Of a stretch of DNA of 64,000 bases, positions 54,302-62,815 are shown one piece after another. A program made the translations under genes and the position numbers. Source of the DNA: Falsirhodobacter halotolerans (lineage in GTDB: Bacteria; Pseudomonadota; Alphaproteobacteria; Rhodobacterales; Rhodobacteraceae); contig NZ_JALJAZ010000003.1 in the NCBI RefSeq assembly GCF_022899245.1, positions 62,001-126,000 on the forward strand. Direction: 5' to 3'. A model generated the notes under the pieces. That model ran no database searches and was not told the DNA's origin. It was given only the letters and a program-made list of their open reading frames with translations. How positions within the stretch are numbered: the stretch's first letter is position 1; every line of letters starts with the position of its first letter.

Positions 54302-54978
54302 GCCGTGACATCGACGACCTTGCCGACACGTTCGTCCTTGGCCTGTGCGACGCGGACGACGCCGCACGGCTCGAGGCGAAACTGTCCCGCGATGCGCAAT
54401 GGGCGCAGGCGGTCGGACGCGCGCGCGACCGATTCCTGCCGCTGGATCAGACCGCGCCCGCCGTGACCCTGCCCGACGACCTTTGGGACCGCATCGCCCC
54501 GCAGATTGGCGCGGTGCCCCCGGCGGCCAACCGACCCTTCGCGCCCCGACTGCGCCGGTTCCTGCCCACCGCCGTCGCGGCGGCGGTGGCGCTGATGGTC
54601 GGCCTTTATCTTGGCGGGCGGACCCTGGGACCGGAGCCGGTGGTCGTGGCCGTCCTGATGGACGAGGCCGGAGCCGCCCGCGCCATTGTCGAGGATTACG
54701 GCCACGAGACCGCCCGCATCCGGTTTGTAAGCGACGTCGCCGTGCCCGAGGGGCGGCAGATGCAGGTGTGGACGCTGCCCTCGACAGACCGTGGTCCGGT
54801 CTCCCTGGGGTTGCTGAACACGGACCGGACCGAGACGCTGGCCCCCCCGACGCTGCCCGTGCCTGCGGATGGCCAGCTGTACGAGATCACGCTGGAACCT
54901 TTGGGCGGGTCCCCCACCGACCGTCCGACCGGCGCGATTCTGGCCAAGGGCTTTGCCGCGCGGCAGGATCGAATCTGA
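54298..54978 (+). CDS. Anti-sigma factor, RskA type
   Basis: This 226-residue membrane protein has a cytoplasmic sigma-binding part (DIDDLADTFVLGLCDADDAARLEAKLSRD), one helix at about residues 87-107, and a periplasmic RskA C-terminal domain (AGAARAIVEDYGHETARIRF through GQLYEITLEPLGGSPTDRPTGAILAKG). It holds the sigma factor inactive until a periplasmic signal triggers cleavage. No HxxxCxxC zinc motif is present, so it is not a ChrR-type zinc anti-sigma. Confidence 0.9.
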   Translation: MSRDIDDLADTFVLGLCDADDAARLEAKLSRDAQWAQAVGRARDRFLPLDQTAPAVTLPDDLWDRIAPQIGAVPPAANRPFAPRLRRFLPTAVAAAVALMVGLYLGGRTLGPEPVVVAVLMDEAGAARAIVEDYGHETARIRFVSDVAVPEGRQMQVWTLPSTDRGPVSLGLLNTDRTETLAPPTLPVPADGQLYEITLEPLGGSPTDRPTGAILAKGFAARQDRI

Positions 54979-55038
54979 CAGGGAGGAAGGACGGTCCCAG
55001 ATTGCCTGCGCGCGTGGAAAAGCCGTCCGGTGCGACGG

Positions 55039-55064
55039 GGAACCGAACGACGTTCATCCTTGTT
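55039..55064 (+). promoter_or_regulatory. GGAAC-type promoter candidate of the amino acid ABC operon
   Basis: GGGGAAC, 17 bp, then TGTT resembles the csbD candidate. It lies 75 bp before the start of the binding protein. One -10 base differs from the EcfG consensus. Confidence 0.38.
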
Positions 55065-55139
55065 TCCCCGGCACCGCTTGCATGTCGCCCGTTCCGGCGT
55101 CATTTCGGGCATCCCGATGTCACTTCTCAAGGATTTCCC

Positions 55140-55901
55140 ATGCTGAAGGCTCTTTCCGTCGCCGCCGCCGTCATGACCTCGGTCGCGGCCCTTGCCACCC
55201 CGGCCCTGTCGGAAACGCTGCGCGTGGGCATGTCGGGCGGGTATTTCCCGTTCACCTTCACCCGCAACGACACGCTGCAGGGATTCGAGGTGGATTTCAT
55301 GAACGAAATCGGCGCTCGAACCGACATGGATGTGGAATTCGTGACCATGTCCTTCTCGGGCCTGATCGGCGCGCTGGAATCGGACCGTATCGACACCGTG
55401 GCCAACCAGATCACCATTACGCCCGAACGTGAGGCGAAGTTCCTGTTGACCCAGCCCTATGTCTATGACGGGGCGCAAGTCGTCACCCGGCAAGGGAACG
55501 AGGGTGAGGTCACCGGACCTGAGTCGCTGAAAGGCAAGAGCGTGGCCGTCAACCTCGGCTCGAACTACGAACAGCTTCTGCGCGAACTGCCCTATGCCGA
55601 CGAGATCGACATCCGCACCTATGAATCCAATATCGAGCAGGACACCGCGCTTGGCCGCGTGGACGCCTTCGTGATGGATCGCGTGTCGTCGGCGCAGGTC
55701 ATTGCCGAAAGCCCGCTGCCGCTGGTTCTGGCGGGAGAGCCATTCAGCGAGATCCAGAACGCGCTGCCCTTCCGTCAGTCCGACGCAGAGCTGCGCGACA
55801 AGGTCGACGCCGCCATCACCGCCATGAAGGAAGACGGCACGCTGGCCGCGATTTCCGAAAAATGGCTGAAGGCCGACGTGACCCAACCGCTGGCCGAATG
55901 A
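55140..55901 (+). CDS. Polar amino acid (probably cystine) ABC transporter substrate-binding protein
   Basis: This 253-residue periplasmic protein has a Sec signal (residues 1-24, ending ALS-E) and the family 3 solute-binding fold: LRVGMSGGYFPFTFTRNDTLQGFEVDFMNEI, ESDRIDTVANQITITPEREAKF and QPYVYDGAQVV. The ANQITITPERxxKF stretch is typical of the cystine/FliY-TcyJ branch, though other polar amino acids are possible. The permease starts 1 bp after its stop. Confidence 0.87.
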   Translation: MLKALSVAAAVMTSVAALATPALSETLRVGMSGGYFPFTFTRNDTLQGFEVDFMNEIGARTDMDVEFVTMSFSGLIGALESDRIDTVANQITITPEREAKFLLTQPYVYDGAQVVTRQGNEGEVTGPESLKGKSVAVNLGSNYEQLLRELPYADEIDIRTYESNIEQDTALGRVDAFVMDRVSSAQVIAESPLPLVLAGEPFSEIQNALPFRQSDAELRDKVDAAITAMKEDGTLAAISEKWLKADVTQPLAE

Positions 55902-55902
55902 C

Positions 55903-56577
55903 ATGAGGGCACTGGACCTCGACTTCATGCTGGGTCTGGTGCCCATTCTTCTGGGTTATCTGCCGCTGACGCTGTTCATGGCCGGCGTCGGCATGGTCTG
56001 CGCGCTGATCCTCGGCTGTGTTCTGGCGATGGAACGGGTGGCGCGCATTCCGGTGCTGGATCAGGTCGTGGTCCTGTTCATCAGCTTTTTCCGTGGCACG
56101 CCGCTTCTGGTGCAACTGTTCCTGTTCTATTACGGACTGCCGCAGGTCATGCCCTTCCTGACGGGGATGACGGGGGTGCAGGCGGCGATCATCGGCCTGA
56201 CGCTGCATTTCAGCGCCTATATGGCCGAAAGCATTCGTGCCGCCATCATCGGCGTCGATCGCAGCCAGTGGGAAGCGGCGGAGGCCGTGGGCATGACGCG
56301 GGGCCAGATGATGGGCCGCATCATTCTGCCGCAGGCAGCGCGCGTCGCCGCCCCCACGCTGGTCAACTATTTCATCGACATGATCAAAAGCACTTCGCTG
56401 GCCTTCACCCTTGGCGTGACCGAGATGATGGGCGCCACCCAGAAGGAAGCCGCCAGCAGCTTTCTTTACTTCGAGGCGTTCATCGTGGTCGCCATCATCT
56501 ACTGGGCCATCGTCGAAGCGTTGTCCTTCGTGCAGCGCCGGATCGAGGTTTCATTGAACAGGGCATTCACGCGATGA
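55903..56577 (+). CDS. Polar amino acid ABC transporter permease
   Basis: This 224-residue HisM/TcyL-type permease has five helices and the EAA loop EAAEAVGMTRGQMMGRIILPQAARVAAP. SFFRGTPLLVQLFLFYYGLPQ is the standard signature of polar amino acid permeases. It lies between the binding protein and the ATPase, overlapping the latter by 4 nt, and probably forms a homodimer because no second permease is present. Confidence 0.92.
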   Translation: MRALDLDFMLGLVPILLGYLPLTLFMAGVGMVCALILGCVLAMERVARIPVLDQVVVLFISFFRGTPLLVQLFLFYYGLPQVMPFLTGMTGVQAAIIGLTLHFSAYMAESIRAAIIGVDRSQWEAAEAVGMTRGQMMGRIILPQAARVAAPTLVNYFIDMIKSTSLAFTLGVTEMMGATQKEAASSFLYFEAFIVVAIIYWAIVEALSFVQRRIEVSLNRAFTR

Positions 56578-57308
56578 TCCGGCTGGACGGTCTGACCAAA
56601 CGCTTCGGCGCGAACACGGTCCTGAACGGGATCGACCTGACCATTCAGGCGGGGGAGCGGGTGGTGATCATCGGGCCTTCGGGCACCGGCAAATCTACGC
56701 TCCTGCGTTGCATCAACTTTCTGGATCGGCCGGATGCGGGCACGATCACGGTGGGCGATCTGACGGTGGATGCGGCCCGCGCCAGCAAGGCCGACATTTT
56801 GGGCCTGCGGCGCAGGACGGCCTTCGTCTTCCAGAACTATGCCCTGTTCGCCAACAAGACCGCGCGCCAGAACATCACCGAGGCGCTGATCACCGTGCAG
56901 CGTCGCCCCCGGGCGGACGCCGAGGCCCGAGCGGACGCGATCCTGGCCGAAACGGGGCTGAGCGACAAGGCGGACAGCTTTCCTGCCGCCCTGTCCGGCG
57001 GGCAGCAGCAGCGGGTGGGCATCGGACGCGCGATGGCGCTGGACGCCGATCTGATGCTGTTCGACGAACCGACCTCGGCCCTCGACCCCGAATGGGTGGG
57101 GGAGGTGCTGGATCTGATGCGCCGCGTGGCCGAACGCCATCAGACCATGCTGATCGTCACGCATGAGATGCAGTTCGCCCGTGAGATCGCCGACCGCGTC
57201 ATCTTCATGGATGGCGGGCACATCGTCGAATCCGGCCCGCCCGCGCAGATATTCGAGAATGCGCAAGATCCCCGCACCCGCGCCTTCCTGCGCCGCGTCA
57301 CGGGCTGA
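56574..57308 (+). CDS. Polar amino acid ABC transporter ATP-binding protein
   Basis: This 244-residue ATPase has Walker A GPSGTGKSTLLRC, the signature LSGGQQQRVGIGRAM, Walker B LMLFDEPTSALDPEWVGEV and the switch His in IVTHEMQFA. It matches GlnQ/TcyN-type ATPases. The ATG at 56574 overlaps the permease stop. It ends the operon and converges with imuB. Confidence 0.93.
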   Translation: MIRLDGLTKRFGANTVLNGIDLTIQAGERVVIIGPSGTGKSTLLRCINFLDRPDAGTITVGDLTVDAARASKADILGLRRRTAFVFQNYALFANKTARQNITEALITVQRRPRADAEARADAILAETGLSDKADSFPAALSGGQQQRVGIGRAMALDADLMLFDEPTSALDPEWVGEVLDLMRRVAERHQTMLIVTHEMQFAREIADRVIFMDGGHIVESGPPAQIFENAQDPRTRAFLRRVTG

Positions 57309-57374
57309 TCATTCCCATCTCGCGCCGACGCCCCCGTCCCACGTGCAGGGGGACTTGAGCGTTGCACGAGCCGA

Positions 57375-58889
57375 TCATCCGAACACCCCATGCAGGAACC
57401 AGCGATGGGATCCGGTGGCGGCATCCTCGCCGTCGCCCGCGCGAAAGATCCAATAGCGTTCCCCGGCCTCGTTCTCGATGCGGAAATAGTCGCGCACGGC
57501 GATCATCTCGGCGTCCCGGGCCCACCATTCGCCGAAGATCCGCTCCGGCCCGTCCGCGCGGCGGATGCGGTGGCGGATTCCGCGCCATGCGATCCAGTTC
57601 GGCGGATGATCGGGCAGCAGGGCGAGGGTTTCGATCGGCTCGGGCGTGCGCAGAAGGCGCGAGGGGCGGGGCCAGTGATCGGGCCAGCCTGCGCCCGTAT
57701 CCTCGGCCAGGGGCGCGACGCGGCGGGCCGACCGCTCCGGCACATCGCTGGCCACCGGGGCCATGCGATAGATGCCGCGCGGGCCGACGCGGTTCGCCAG
57801 CACGTCGATCAGGCCCGACAAGTCCGGCCCCGTGGCATCAAGGCTGCTGACCTGCGTTGCGCCCAAGGGTTCGGCAAGGGTGGCGGCCAGAGTCATGATC
57901 TCGATCCCGAAGCCGGGGGCGATGGTCTCGATCTTGTCGCAAAGAAGGCGCGTCAGCCGCGCCGGGTCGCGCTGCGGCACGGCCAGACCGACACGCACCG
58001 CCTGGGTTCGATTGTCGACGCGATGGCACATCAGATCCAACCTGCGGGCGCCGAGGCCACGTTCTTCCAGCGCGGCGCAAAGCGCCGCAACCAGCTTGCC
58101 GATATAGCGGGCGATCGTTTCGGCGGCCCCGATCGGTTCGAAAAAGGTCCGGCGGACCTCGATCAGCCCCTCGGGGCGCAGGGGCACGATCGGCTCTGCC
58201 GCATCGCCGAAAGCCTGATCGAGACGGCGCCACAGCTCTGGCCCGAAGCGTCGGGTCAGGGGGCCGCGCGGCTGGCCAAGAAAATCGCCGATGGCCGAAA
58301 AGCCCAGATCGTGCAGCCCAGACACCACGGCGGGCGGAAGACGCAAGGCGTCAAGCGGCAACGGCGCAAGGGCCGCATCGGTCTGGCCCGGATCCGCAAG
58401 ATAGGTCGGATCGGCGGCAAAGCGCGCCAGCGCATGTGCAGCACCCCACGTGTCGGCGATCGCAATGCGTGCGGTCACCCCCGACATCAGCAGGCGTCCC
58501 AGCAGCGCGTCGATCATCTCGGCCTCGCCTCCGTGCAAGTGGTCGGCCCCGGTGGAATCGATGACCAGCCCGTCGGGCGGATCCACCGCCACCATCGGGC
58601 TGACGCGCTCCACCACCCAGAGGGCGAGACGCTCCAAGCTTTCAGCATCGCCCTTGGGGTTCGCGGCTTCGATCAGCAGGCCCGGCGCCAAAGCCTGAGC
58701 CTTGCTGACCGGCATACCGACGTGCAGGCCCAAGGCCAGCGCCCCCGCGTCGGCGGCGATCACAAGGCGACGGTTGCCAATGCGCCCTGCGGTGATCAAG
58801 GGCCGTTCAGCCGACGGCGCGCTGTCCACCCGGCGGCGGAGCCGATCGGTCGGCCAGGTCGGCAGAAAGACGGAAATGACCCGTGCCAT
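57375..58889 (-). CDS. imuB: Y-family DNA polymerase-like protein ImuB
   Basis: This 504-residue protein belongs to the ImuB branch of Y-family polymerases: ARVISVFLPTWPTDRLRRR at the start, PDGLVIDSTGADHLHGGE where active polymerases carry catalytic acids, RFGPELWRRLDQAFG and a long C-terminal part with WWARDAEMIAVRDYFRIENEAGERYWIFR. ImuB is catalytically inactive and connects the DnaE2 polymerase to the clamp in SOS mutagenesis. The ATG at 58889 follows GGGAGG. A LexA box lies 190 bp upstream, but imuA and dnaE2 are absent beside it. Confidence 0.92.
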   Translation of the reverse strand: MARVISVFLPTWPTDRLRRRVDSAPSAERPLITAGRIGNRRLVIAADAGALALGLHVGMPVSKAQALAPGLLIEAANPKGDAESLERLALWVVERVSPMVAVDPPDGLVIDSTGADHLHGGEAEMIDALLGRLLMSGVTARIAIADTWGAAHALARFAADPTYLADPGQTDAALAPLPLDALRLPPAVVSGLHDLGFSAIGDFLGQPRGPLTRRFGPELWRRLDQAFGDAAEPIVPLRPEGLIEVRRTFFEPIGAAETIARYIGKLVAALCAALEERGLGARRLDLMCHRVDNRTQAVRVGLAVPQRDPARLTRLLCDKIETIAPGFGIEIMTLAATLAEPLGATQVSSLDATGPDLSGLIDVLANRVGPRGIYRMAPVASDVPERSARRVAPLAEDTGAGWPDHWPRPSRLLRTPEPIETLALLPDHPPNWIAWRGIRHRIRRADGPERIFGEWWARDAEMIAVRDYFRIENEAGERYWIFRAGDGEDAATGSHRWFLHGVFG

Positions 58890-58903
58890 CGCAGGCCTCC
58901 CGT

Positions 58904-59047
58904 TCAAGATCGAGGGTTTTCCCCGCCCGGGCAGCCGGCTTGCCATTCACCGGACGGTGAAGACTTGTGGCGGGCACCGTCCCCTTGGCGCGTGACGATC
59001 TTCGGGCGCTGCACAGGATGTGCCGTGTGGGATGGATGAGCGGACAT
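58904..59047 (-). CDS. Small open reading frame between the LexA box and imuB (doubtful)
   Basis: An ATG-started frame of 47 codons lies directly after the LexA box and ends 14 bp before imuB. The product would be hydrophilic, His/Pro/Ser/Gly-rich, with no recognised domain. The only purine-rich stretch, AGAGGAG, is 15 nt before the ATG, too far for a good ribosome site. It may be leader sequence or the scar of a lost imuA rather than a gene. Confidence 0.2.
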   Translation of the reverse strand: MSAHPSHTAHPVQRPKIVTRQGDGARHKSSPSGEWQAGCPGGENPRS

Positions 59048-59080
59048 GGCAGTGTCAGGCTCCTCTGGTGACGAACGATT

Positions 59081-59095
59081 GTTCTATATTTGTTC
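59081..59095 (-). promoter_or_regulatory. LexA (SOS) box upstream of imuB
   Basis: On the minus strand GAAC-AAATATA-GAAC matches the alphaproteobacterial LexA direct-repeat site GAAC-N7-GAAC (GTTC-N7-GTTC) exactly. It overlaps the -10 region of a promoter with TTGACA at 59110-59115, so LexA binding would block transcription of imuB until DNA damage. Confidence 0.85.
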
Positions 59096-59192
59096 CAGAA
59101 AACCCTGTCTGTCAATGTTGGTTCTTGCCTATGGTGAGGGTCCGCTCGGCAAGCCGGAGGTAATCACATAATCATTATTAGCATGTCTTCAG

Positions 59193-59825
59193 TCAGAGCA
59201 CCCCGGACAGCACGTTCACCGTCAACGCCAGCACGCCAAGGTTGAAGAAGAACACGACGATCCCGTGCAATGTCGCCAGCTTGCGCAGCCGGGGAGACCC
59301 AATGGCGGCATCCGCCGTCTGGCAGGTCATGCCGATAATGAACGAGAAATAGACGTAATCCGAAAAAGCGGGCGCCGCAGTGCCGGGAAACTCGATCGCC
59401 TTGGGATCGCGACCGGCGACACGGTCATAATGGAAGGCCACCACAAGATTGGCGAACAGCCACGCCAGAACCAACGTTCCGGCGATGGCCCCCGCGTCCA
59501 GCCCGGTCAGGGAGGATCGCGCACTCATCATGCGCACCACCGCCACAAGCACCGCCAGAAGCGCCATCAGGGCCACGAAGGGCAGCAAAAGCCGCCCGCC
59601 GTCGTCGTCTTCCGCATCGGACGGGACGGGCTTCGGCGCCTTGGGCGTCCCGTATGCCCAAAGCGGGATCACCGATGCGATGAACACCACGGCTCCCACG
59701 TCGAACCCAAGGATGAACGCCTCCTCGGGGCGCAAGACCCCGATGGTTGCGGCAAAGACGATGCCCAGCACGGCGCAGAACGCGATGAACCGTGTGTGAT
59801 GATGGCGGAACGCCGTAAATCCCAT
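59193..59825 (-). CDS. DUF1345 family membrane protein
   Basis: This 210-residue protein has five hydrophobic helices and the DUF1345 pattern FILGFDVGAVVFIASVIPLW, VVAFHYDRV, DYVYFSFIIGMTCQTAD and HGIVVFFFNLGVLALTVNVL. The function of the family is unknown. It starts 14 bp after the MFS gene and is the last gene of the minus-strand transporter operon. A longer open frame extends antisense-free into the MFS gene but only this part shows family similarity. Confidence 0.87.
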   Translation of the reverse strand: MGFTAFRHHHTRFIAFCAVLGIVFAATIGVLRPEEAFILGFDVGAVVFIASVIPLWAYGTPKAPKPVPSDAEDDDGGRLLLPFVALMALLAVLVAVVRMMSARSSLTGLDAGAIAGTLVLAWLFANLVVAFHYDRVAGRDPKAIEFPGTAAPAFSDYVYFSFIIGMTCQTADAAIGSPRLRKLATLHGIVVFFFNLGVLALTVNVLSGVL

Positions 59826-59839
59826 CGCCCTGCGCCCCG

Positions 59840-61147
59840 TCAATCCAGCGCGCGGTGGCGTGATTCCACGTCCACCATGCGAATGGCAAAGGCCGACAGG
59901 ACCAGAAACGCCGACAGCATCGCCAGCGACAGGGTGAAATGCCCGCTCATCACCGGCGCGACGATGGACGGGGCCAAAAGCCCCCCGAACCGCGCCGTCG
60001 CCCCGGCCAAGCCCATGCCGCTGGCTCGCAGGCCGGTCGGATACACCTCGGGCGTGAAGGCATAAAGCGCCCCCCACGTTCCCAAGAGCGCAAAGCTGAG
60101 AAGCAAGGTCGATCCGATGACCACCGGCGTCGTCGTGCCAAAGCTGTAAAGCAGACACCCCCCCGCCCCCAGCAGCAGAAACGCGATCAGCGTGGGCTTG
60201 CGTCCCCACGCCTCCACCCCATAGGCGGCCAGCGCATATCCCGGAAGCTGGACCAGCGCGATCAGGATCAGGAATTCCTGCCCGCGCATGAAACCGAACC
60301 CTTCGGACGACAGCCGGATGGGAAGATAGACGAACAGCCCGTAATAGGTGATCGAGATCAGCCCCCAGGCGGCCATCAGTGCAAGGCTGCGCCGCCGAAA
60401 GGCGGGGCTGAACAACGCGGACAGCCGCGGCCGTTCCATCCGGTCGGCCAGCAGGGGGGCGATCTCTGCGGTCGATCCGTTGGTTGCGGCCACACGCTGA
60501 AGCACCTGACGCGCCTCCCCCCCCCGGCCGGTCCGGTTCAGGAAATGTGGCGATTCCGGGATATGAAACCGCAATACAACACCGATCAGCGCGGGAATGC
60601 CCGTCACGAAGAAGATGATGCGCCATGCATCGTCGCCATGACGCGCGGCCACCAGCGCCAGAACGGCCAGAGCGATGGTGCCCAGCGTCCAGAAGGATTC
60701 CAGAAACACCAGCCACCGCCCCCGGCGCGCGGTGGGCAGAAACTCTGCCATCATCGTGTAATCGACGGGCAACGTCCCCCCGACCCCGACCCCCGTCAGA
60801 AACCGCAGGACCAGCAGCCATTGCAAATCCGGCGCAAAGGCGGAGGCCACCCCGCATACCGCATCCAGCACCACGGCGATCATCAGAACCGGACGGCGGC
60901 CGATCCGGTCGGCCAGCCGCCCGAAGGCGAAGGCCCCGACCAGCATTCCCAGAAAGAACAGCGTGCCGGTGGACAGCGCCTCCGGCACGGTGATGCCGAA
61001 TGTGGCGGCAATGGACGGCGCGCTGAACCCGATGGACAGGACCTGCATCGCGTCGGCGAACCAGACCAGCCCGAAGATCACGAACAGCCGGTGCTGGAAC
61101 CGTCCCACCCCCGCCGCCTGCAGCCCCTGTTCCACCGTTGCCGTCAT
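59840..61147 (-). CDS. MFS transporter, SV2/AAHS-like
   Basis: This 435-residue, 12-helix carrier has the motif A loop GRLADRIGRRPVLM between helices 2 and 3, RFLTGVGVGGTLPVDYTMMAEFLPTARRG, and the second-half counterpart TPEVYPTGLRASGMG. These marks fit the metabolite:proton symporter and SV2-like group that carries organic acids or aromatic acids. It starts 1 bp after the ABC permease gene, so it is probably part of the same operon. Substrate unknown. Confidence 0.9.
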   Translation of the reverse strand: MTATVEQGLQAAGVGRFQHRLFVIFGLVWFADAMQVLSIGFSAPSIAATFGITVPEALSTGTLFFLGMLVGAFAFGRLADRIGRRPVLMIAVVLDAVCGVASAFAPDLQWLLVLRFLTGVGVGGTLPVDYTMMAEFLPTARRGRWLVFLESFWTLGTIALAVLALVAARHGDDAWRIIFFVTGIPALIGVVLRFHIPESPHFLNRTGRGGEARQVLQRVAATNGSTAEIAPLLADRMERPRLSALFSPAFRRRSLALMAAWGLISITYYGLFVYLPIRLSSEGFGFMRGQEFLILIALVQLPGYALAAYGVEAWGRKPTLIAFLLLGAGGCLLYSFGTTTPVVIGSTLLLSFALLGTWGALYAFTPEVYPTGLRASGMGLAGATARFGGLLAPSIVAPVMSGHFTLSLAMLSAFLVLSAFAIRMVDVESRHRALD

Positions 61148-61148
61148 C

Positions 61149-61937
61149 TCATGCCCCCGATGCGCGCCGCCTGCGAATTTCGTAAAGTATCGCCCCCAGA
61201 ACGGCCACGGCGATCATCACCAGCGCCAGCGCGTTCACCGCAGGCGTCAGCCCCGTGCGCACCTTGGTTGCGATGAACACCGTCAGCGGCGTCTCGAACC
61301 CGCGCACGAACAGGGTGGTGTTGTAATTCTCGATGGATTGCAGGACGGCCAACCCCCCTGCGGCCACCAGCGCCGGGCGCAGGAACGGCAGCAGCACCCG
61401 ACGGAACACCATGACGCGCGAGGCGCCAAGGCCAAGCGCCGCCTCCTCCTGCACGGGATCGAACCGTTGAAGGCGGGCCACGACCATCAGCATGACATAG
61501 CAGCTGATGAAACTGACCTGCGCGATGACGATCAGCGCCAGCCCCCCGCCCACGCCCACCTGCCGCCACAGGATCAGCGTCGCGATGCCGATGACCACGC
61601 CCGGCGTCAGCAACGGCGAGACCATGACGGCATAGGCAAAGCTGCGCGCCCGCGCGTGAAGCGAGGTCAGGACCAGCGCCGCCGCCGTCCCGATGGGCAG
61701 CGACACCACCACCACCGCCACCGCGATGACGGCCGAGGTCCACAGCGCATCCCACATCGGCGCGTCGTTCCACATCGCGCGAAACCATTCCAGCGTCGTG
61801 CCCTGCCACGGGATCACCGTGGGAAAGCGGCTGGTGTTGAACGCCGCCGCCGCCATGACCAGCAATGGCGCGAACAGGAAGATGGCGAAGGCCACCAGAT
61901 AGAGGACGAACAGGGCGCGAAAGATCCGGTCGCTCAT
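61149..61937 (-). CDS. Spermidine/putrescine-type ABC transporter permease, PotC-like
   Basis: This 262-residue permease has six helices and the EAA loop EEAALGLGASRVMVFRRVLLP. RFPTVIPWQGTTLEWFRAMW near the N-terminus is the usual PotC-type lead. It overlaps the upstream permease by 4 nt. Substrates of this group include polyamines, amino-alkyl compounds and opines, and the sequence does not discriminate. Confidence 0.9.
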   Translation of the reverse strand: MSDRIFRALFVLYLVAFAIFLFAPLLVMAAAAFNTSRFPTVIPWQGTTLEWFRAMWNDAPMWDALWTSAVIAVAVVVVSLPIGTAAALVLTSLHARARSFAYAVMVSPLLTPGVVIGIATLILWRQVGVGGGLALIVIAQVSFISCYVMLMVVARLQRFDPVQEEAALGLGASRVMVFRRVLLPFLRPALVAAGGLAVLQSIENYNTTLFVRGFETPLTVFIATKVRTGLTPAVNALALVMIAVAVLGAILYEIRRRRASGA

Positions 61938-62815
61938 TTCGCCACATCCGCCAGATTGACCCGGAACACCCGCAGCGTGATCAGCACCACCGTCAGGCAC
62001 AGGACCAGCAGCACCAGCGCATAGGCCGCCCCGCGATTCCAGTCGCCCCCTTCGAAGAACCAGTTGTAGATGATCTCGGTGAACCAACGGCTTCCGGGGC
62101 TGCCCAGAAGCGCGGGCGCGACATAGGAGCCCGCCGCCAGCATGAAGGTGAAGACGCAGCCGGTGGCGATTCCCGCCTTGGCGTGGGGGATCACCACGCG
62201 CCGATGGATGCGGGCGGTGGAGGCCCCCAGATCGCGCGCCGCCTCGATCTGCGCTTTTTCAAGGCTTTCGATCGCGTTGTAGATCGGCAGCAGCATGAAC
62301 AGGATATAGGCATAGACCATCCCCGCCAGCACGCCGCCATCCCCTTGCCAACGGATCGGCCGGTCGATGATCCCGCCCCATTGCAACACCGCGTTCAGCG
62401 GGCCACGAAAGGCCAGCAGGATGAACCAGGCAAGGGTCCGCAGCACCTCGTTGATGAAAAACGGCACGATCAGCAGCATCAGCGCGATGCCCAGCTGCCG
62501 GGGCGTCGCATGTTGCGCCAGCCAATAGGCGATGGGATAGCAGACGATCAGGGTCACCCCCGCCACCAGCGCGCTGGCCCATATGGTCTTGAAGAAGATC
62601 GCCCGGTGCGTGGGCTCCCCCGCCAGATAGAGGATGTTGTCGAGCGAGCGGACATCCAGCGGCCCGCCGGCCTGCGATGGCGGCAGGTTGGGGCGCAGCG
62701 CGTAATCCAGCATCATGATGTTGGGCGCGACGATCATCGCCGCGACCCACAGGAGAACCAGCGTCAGAAAGATCGTCGCCAGCCCCCCGCCGAACCGGAC
62801 GTAAAGATCACGCAT
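61934..62815 (-). CDS. Spermidine/putrescine-type ABC transporter permease, PotB-like
   Basis: This 293-residue permease has six helices, the segment NEVLRTLAWFILL typical of PotB-like subunits, and the EAA loop EAARDLGASTARIHRRVVIPHA. The ATG at 62815 overlaps the ATPase gene by 8 nt. It forms the channel with the PotC-like subunit. Confidence 0.9.
   Translation of the reverse strand: MRDLYVRFGGGLATIFLTLVLLWVAAMIVAPNIMMLDYALRPNLPPSQAGGPLDVRSLDNILYLAGEPTHRAIFFKTIWASALVAGVTLIVCYPIAYWLAQHATPRQLGIALMLLIVPFFINEVLRTLAWFILLAFRGPLNAVLQWGGIIDRPIRWQGDGGVLAGMVYAYILFMLLPIYNAIESLEKAQIEAARDLGASTARIHRRVVIPHAKAGIATGCVFTFMLAAGSYVAPALLGSPGSRWFTEIIYNWFFEGGDWNRGAAYALVLLVLCLTVVLITLRVFRVNLADVAK

Larger units (their letters stand above)
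58890..59192. other. 303-bp spacer holding the imuB promoter region
   Basis: The spacer between imuB and the DUF1345 gene holds a minus-strand LexA-controlled promoter (TTGACA at 59110-59115 with the LexA box over the -10) and a 47-codon open frame at 58904-59047. The AT-rich part at 59161-59180 includes the 11-mer palindrome ATAATCATTAT. The place where imuA normally lies is too short for that gene. Confidence 0.6.

Noticed and set aside
57390-59039. Plus-strand frame of 549 codons opposite imuB
   Set aside because: Composition typical of antisense reading, no recognisable domain, and it spans the LexA box region.
58807-59115. Minus-strand 102-codon frame overlapping the imuB start, considered as a short ImuA
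   Set aside because: Its first codons run through the LexA box and promoter, so they would not be transcribed. Only the last 25 residues weakly recall an ImuA C-terminus; treated as a possible scar, not a gene.
59161-59180. AT-rich stretch with ATAATCATTAT, similar to half of a Fur box
   Set aside because: Only about 12 of 19 positions fit the E. coli Fur consensus, and it lies downstream of the DUF1345 gene and upstream of the LexA-controlled promoter, where iron control makes little sense.
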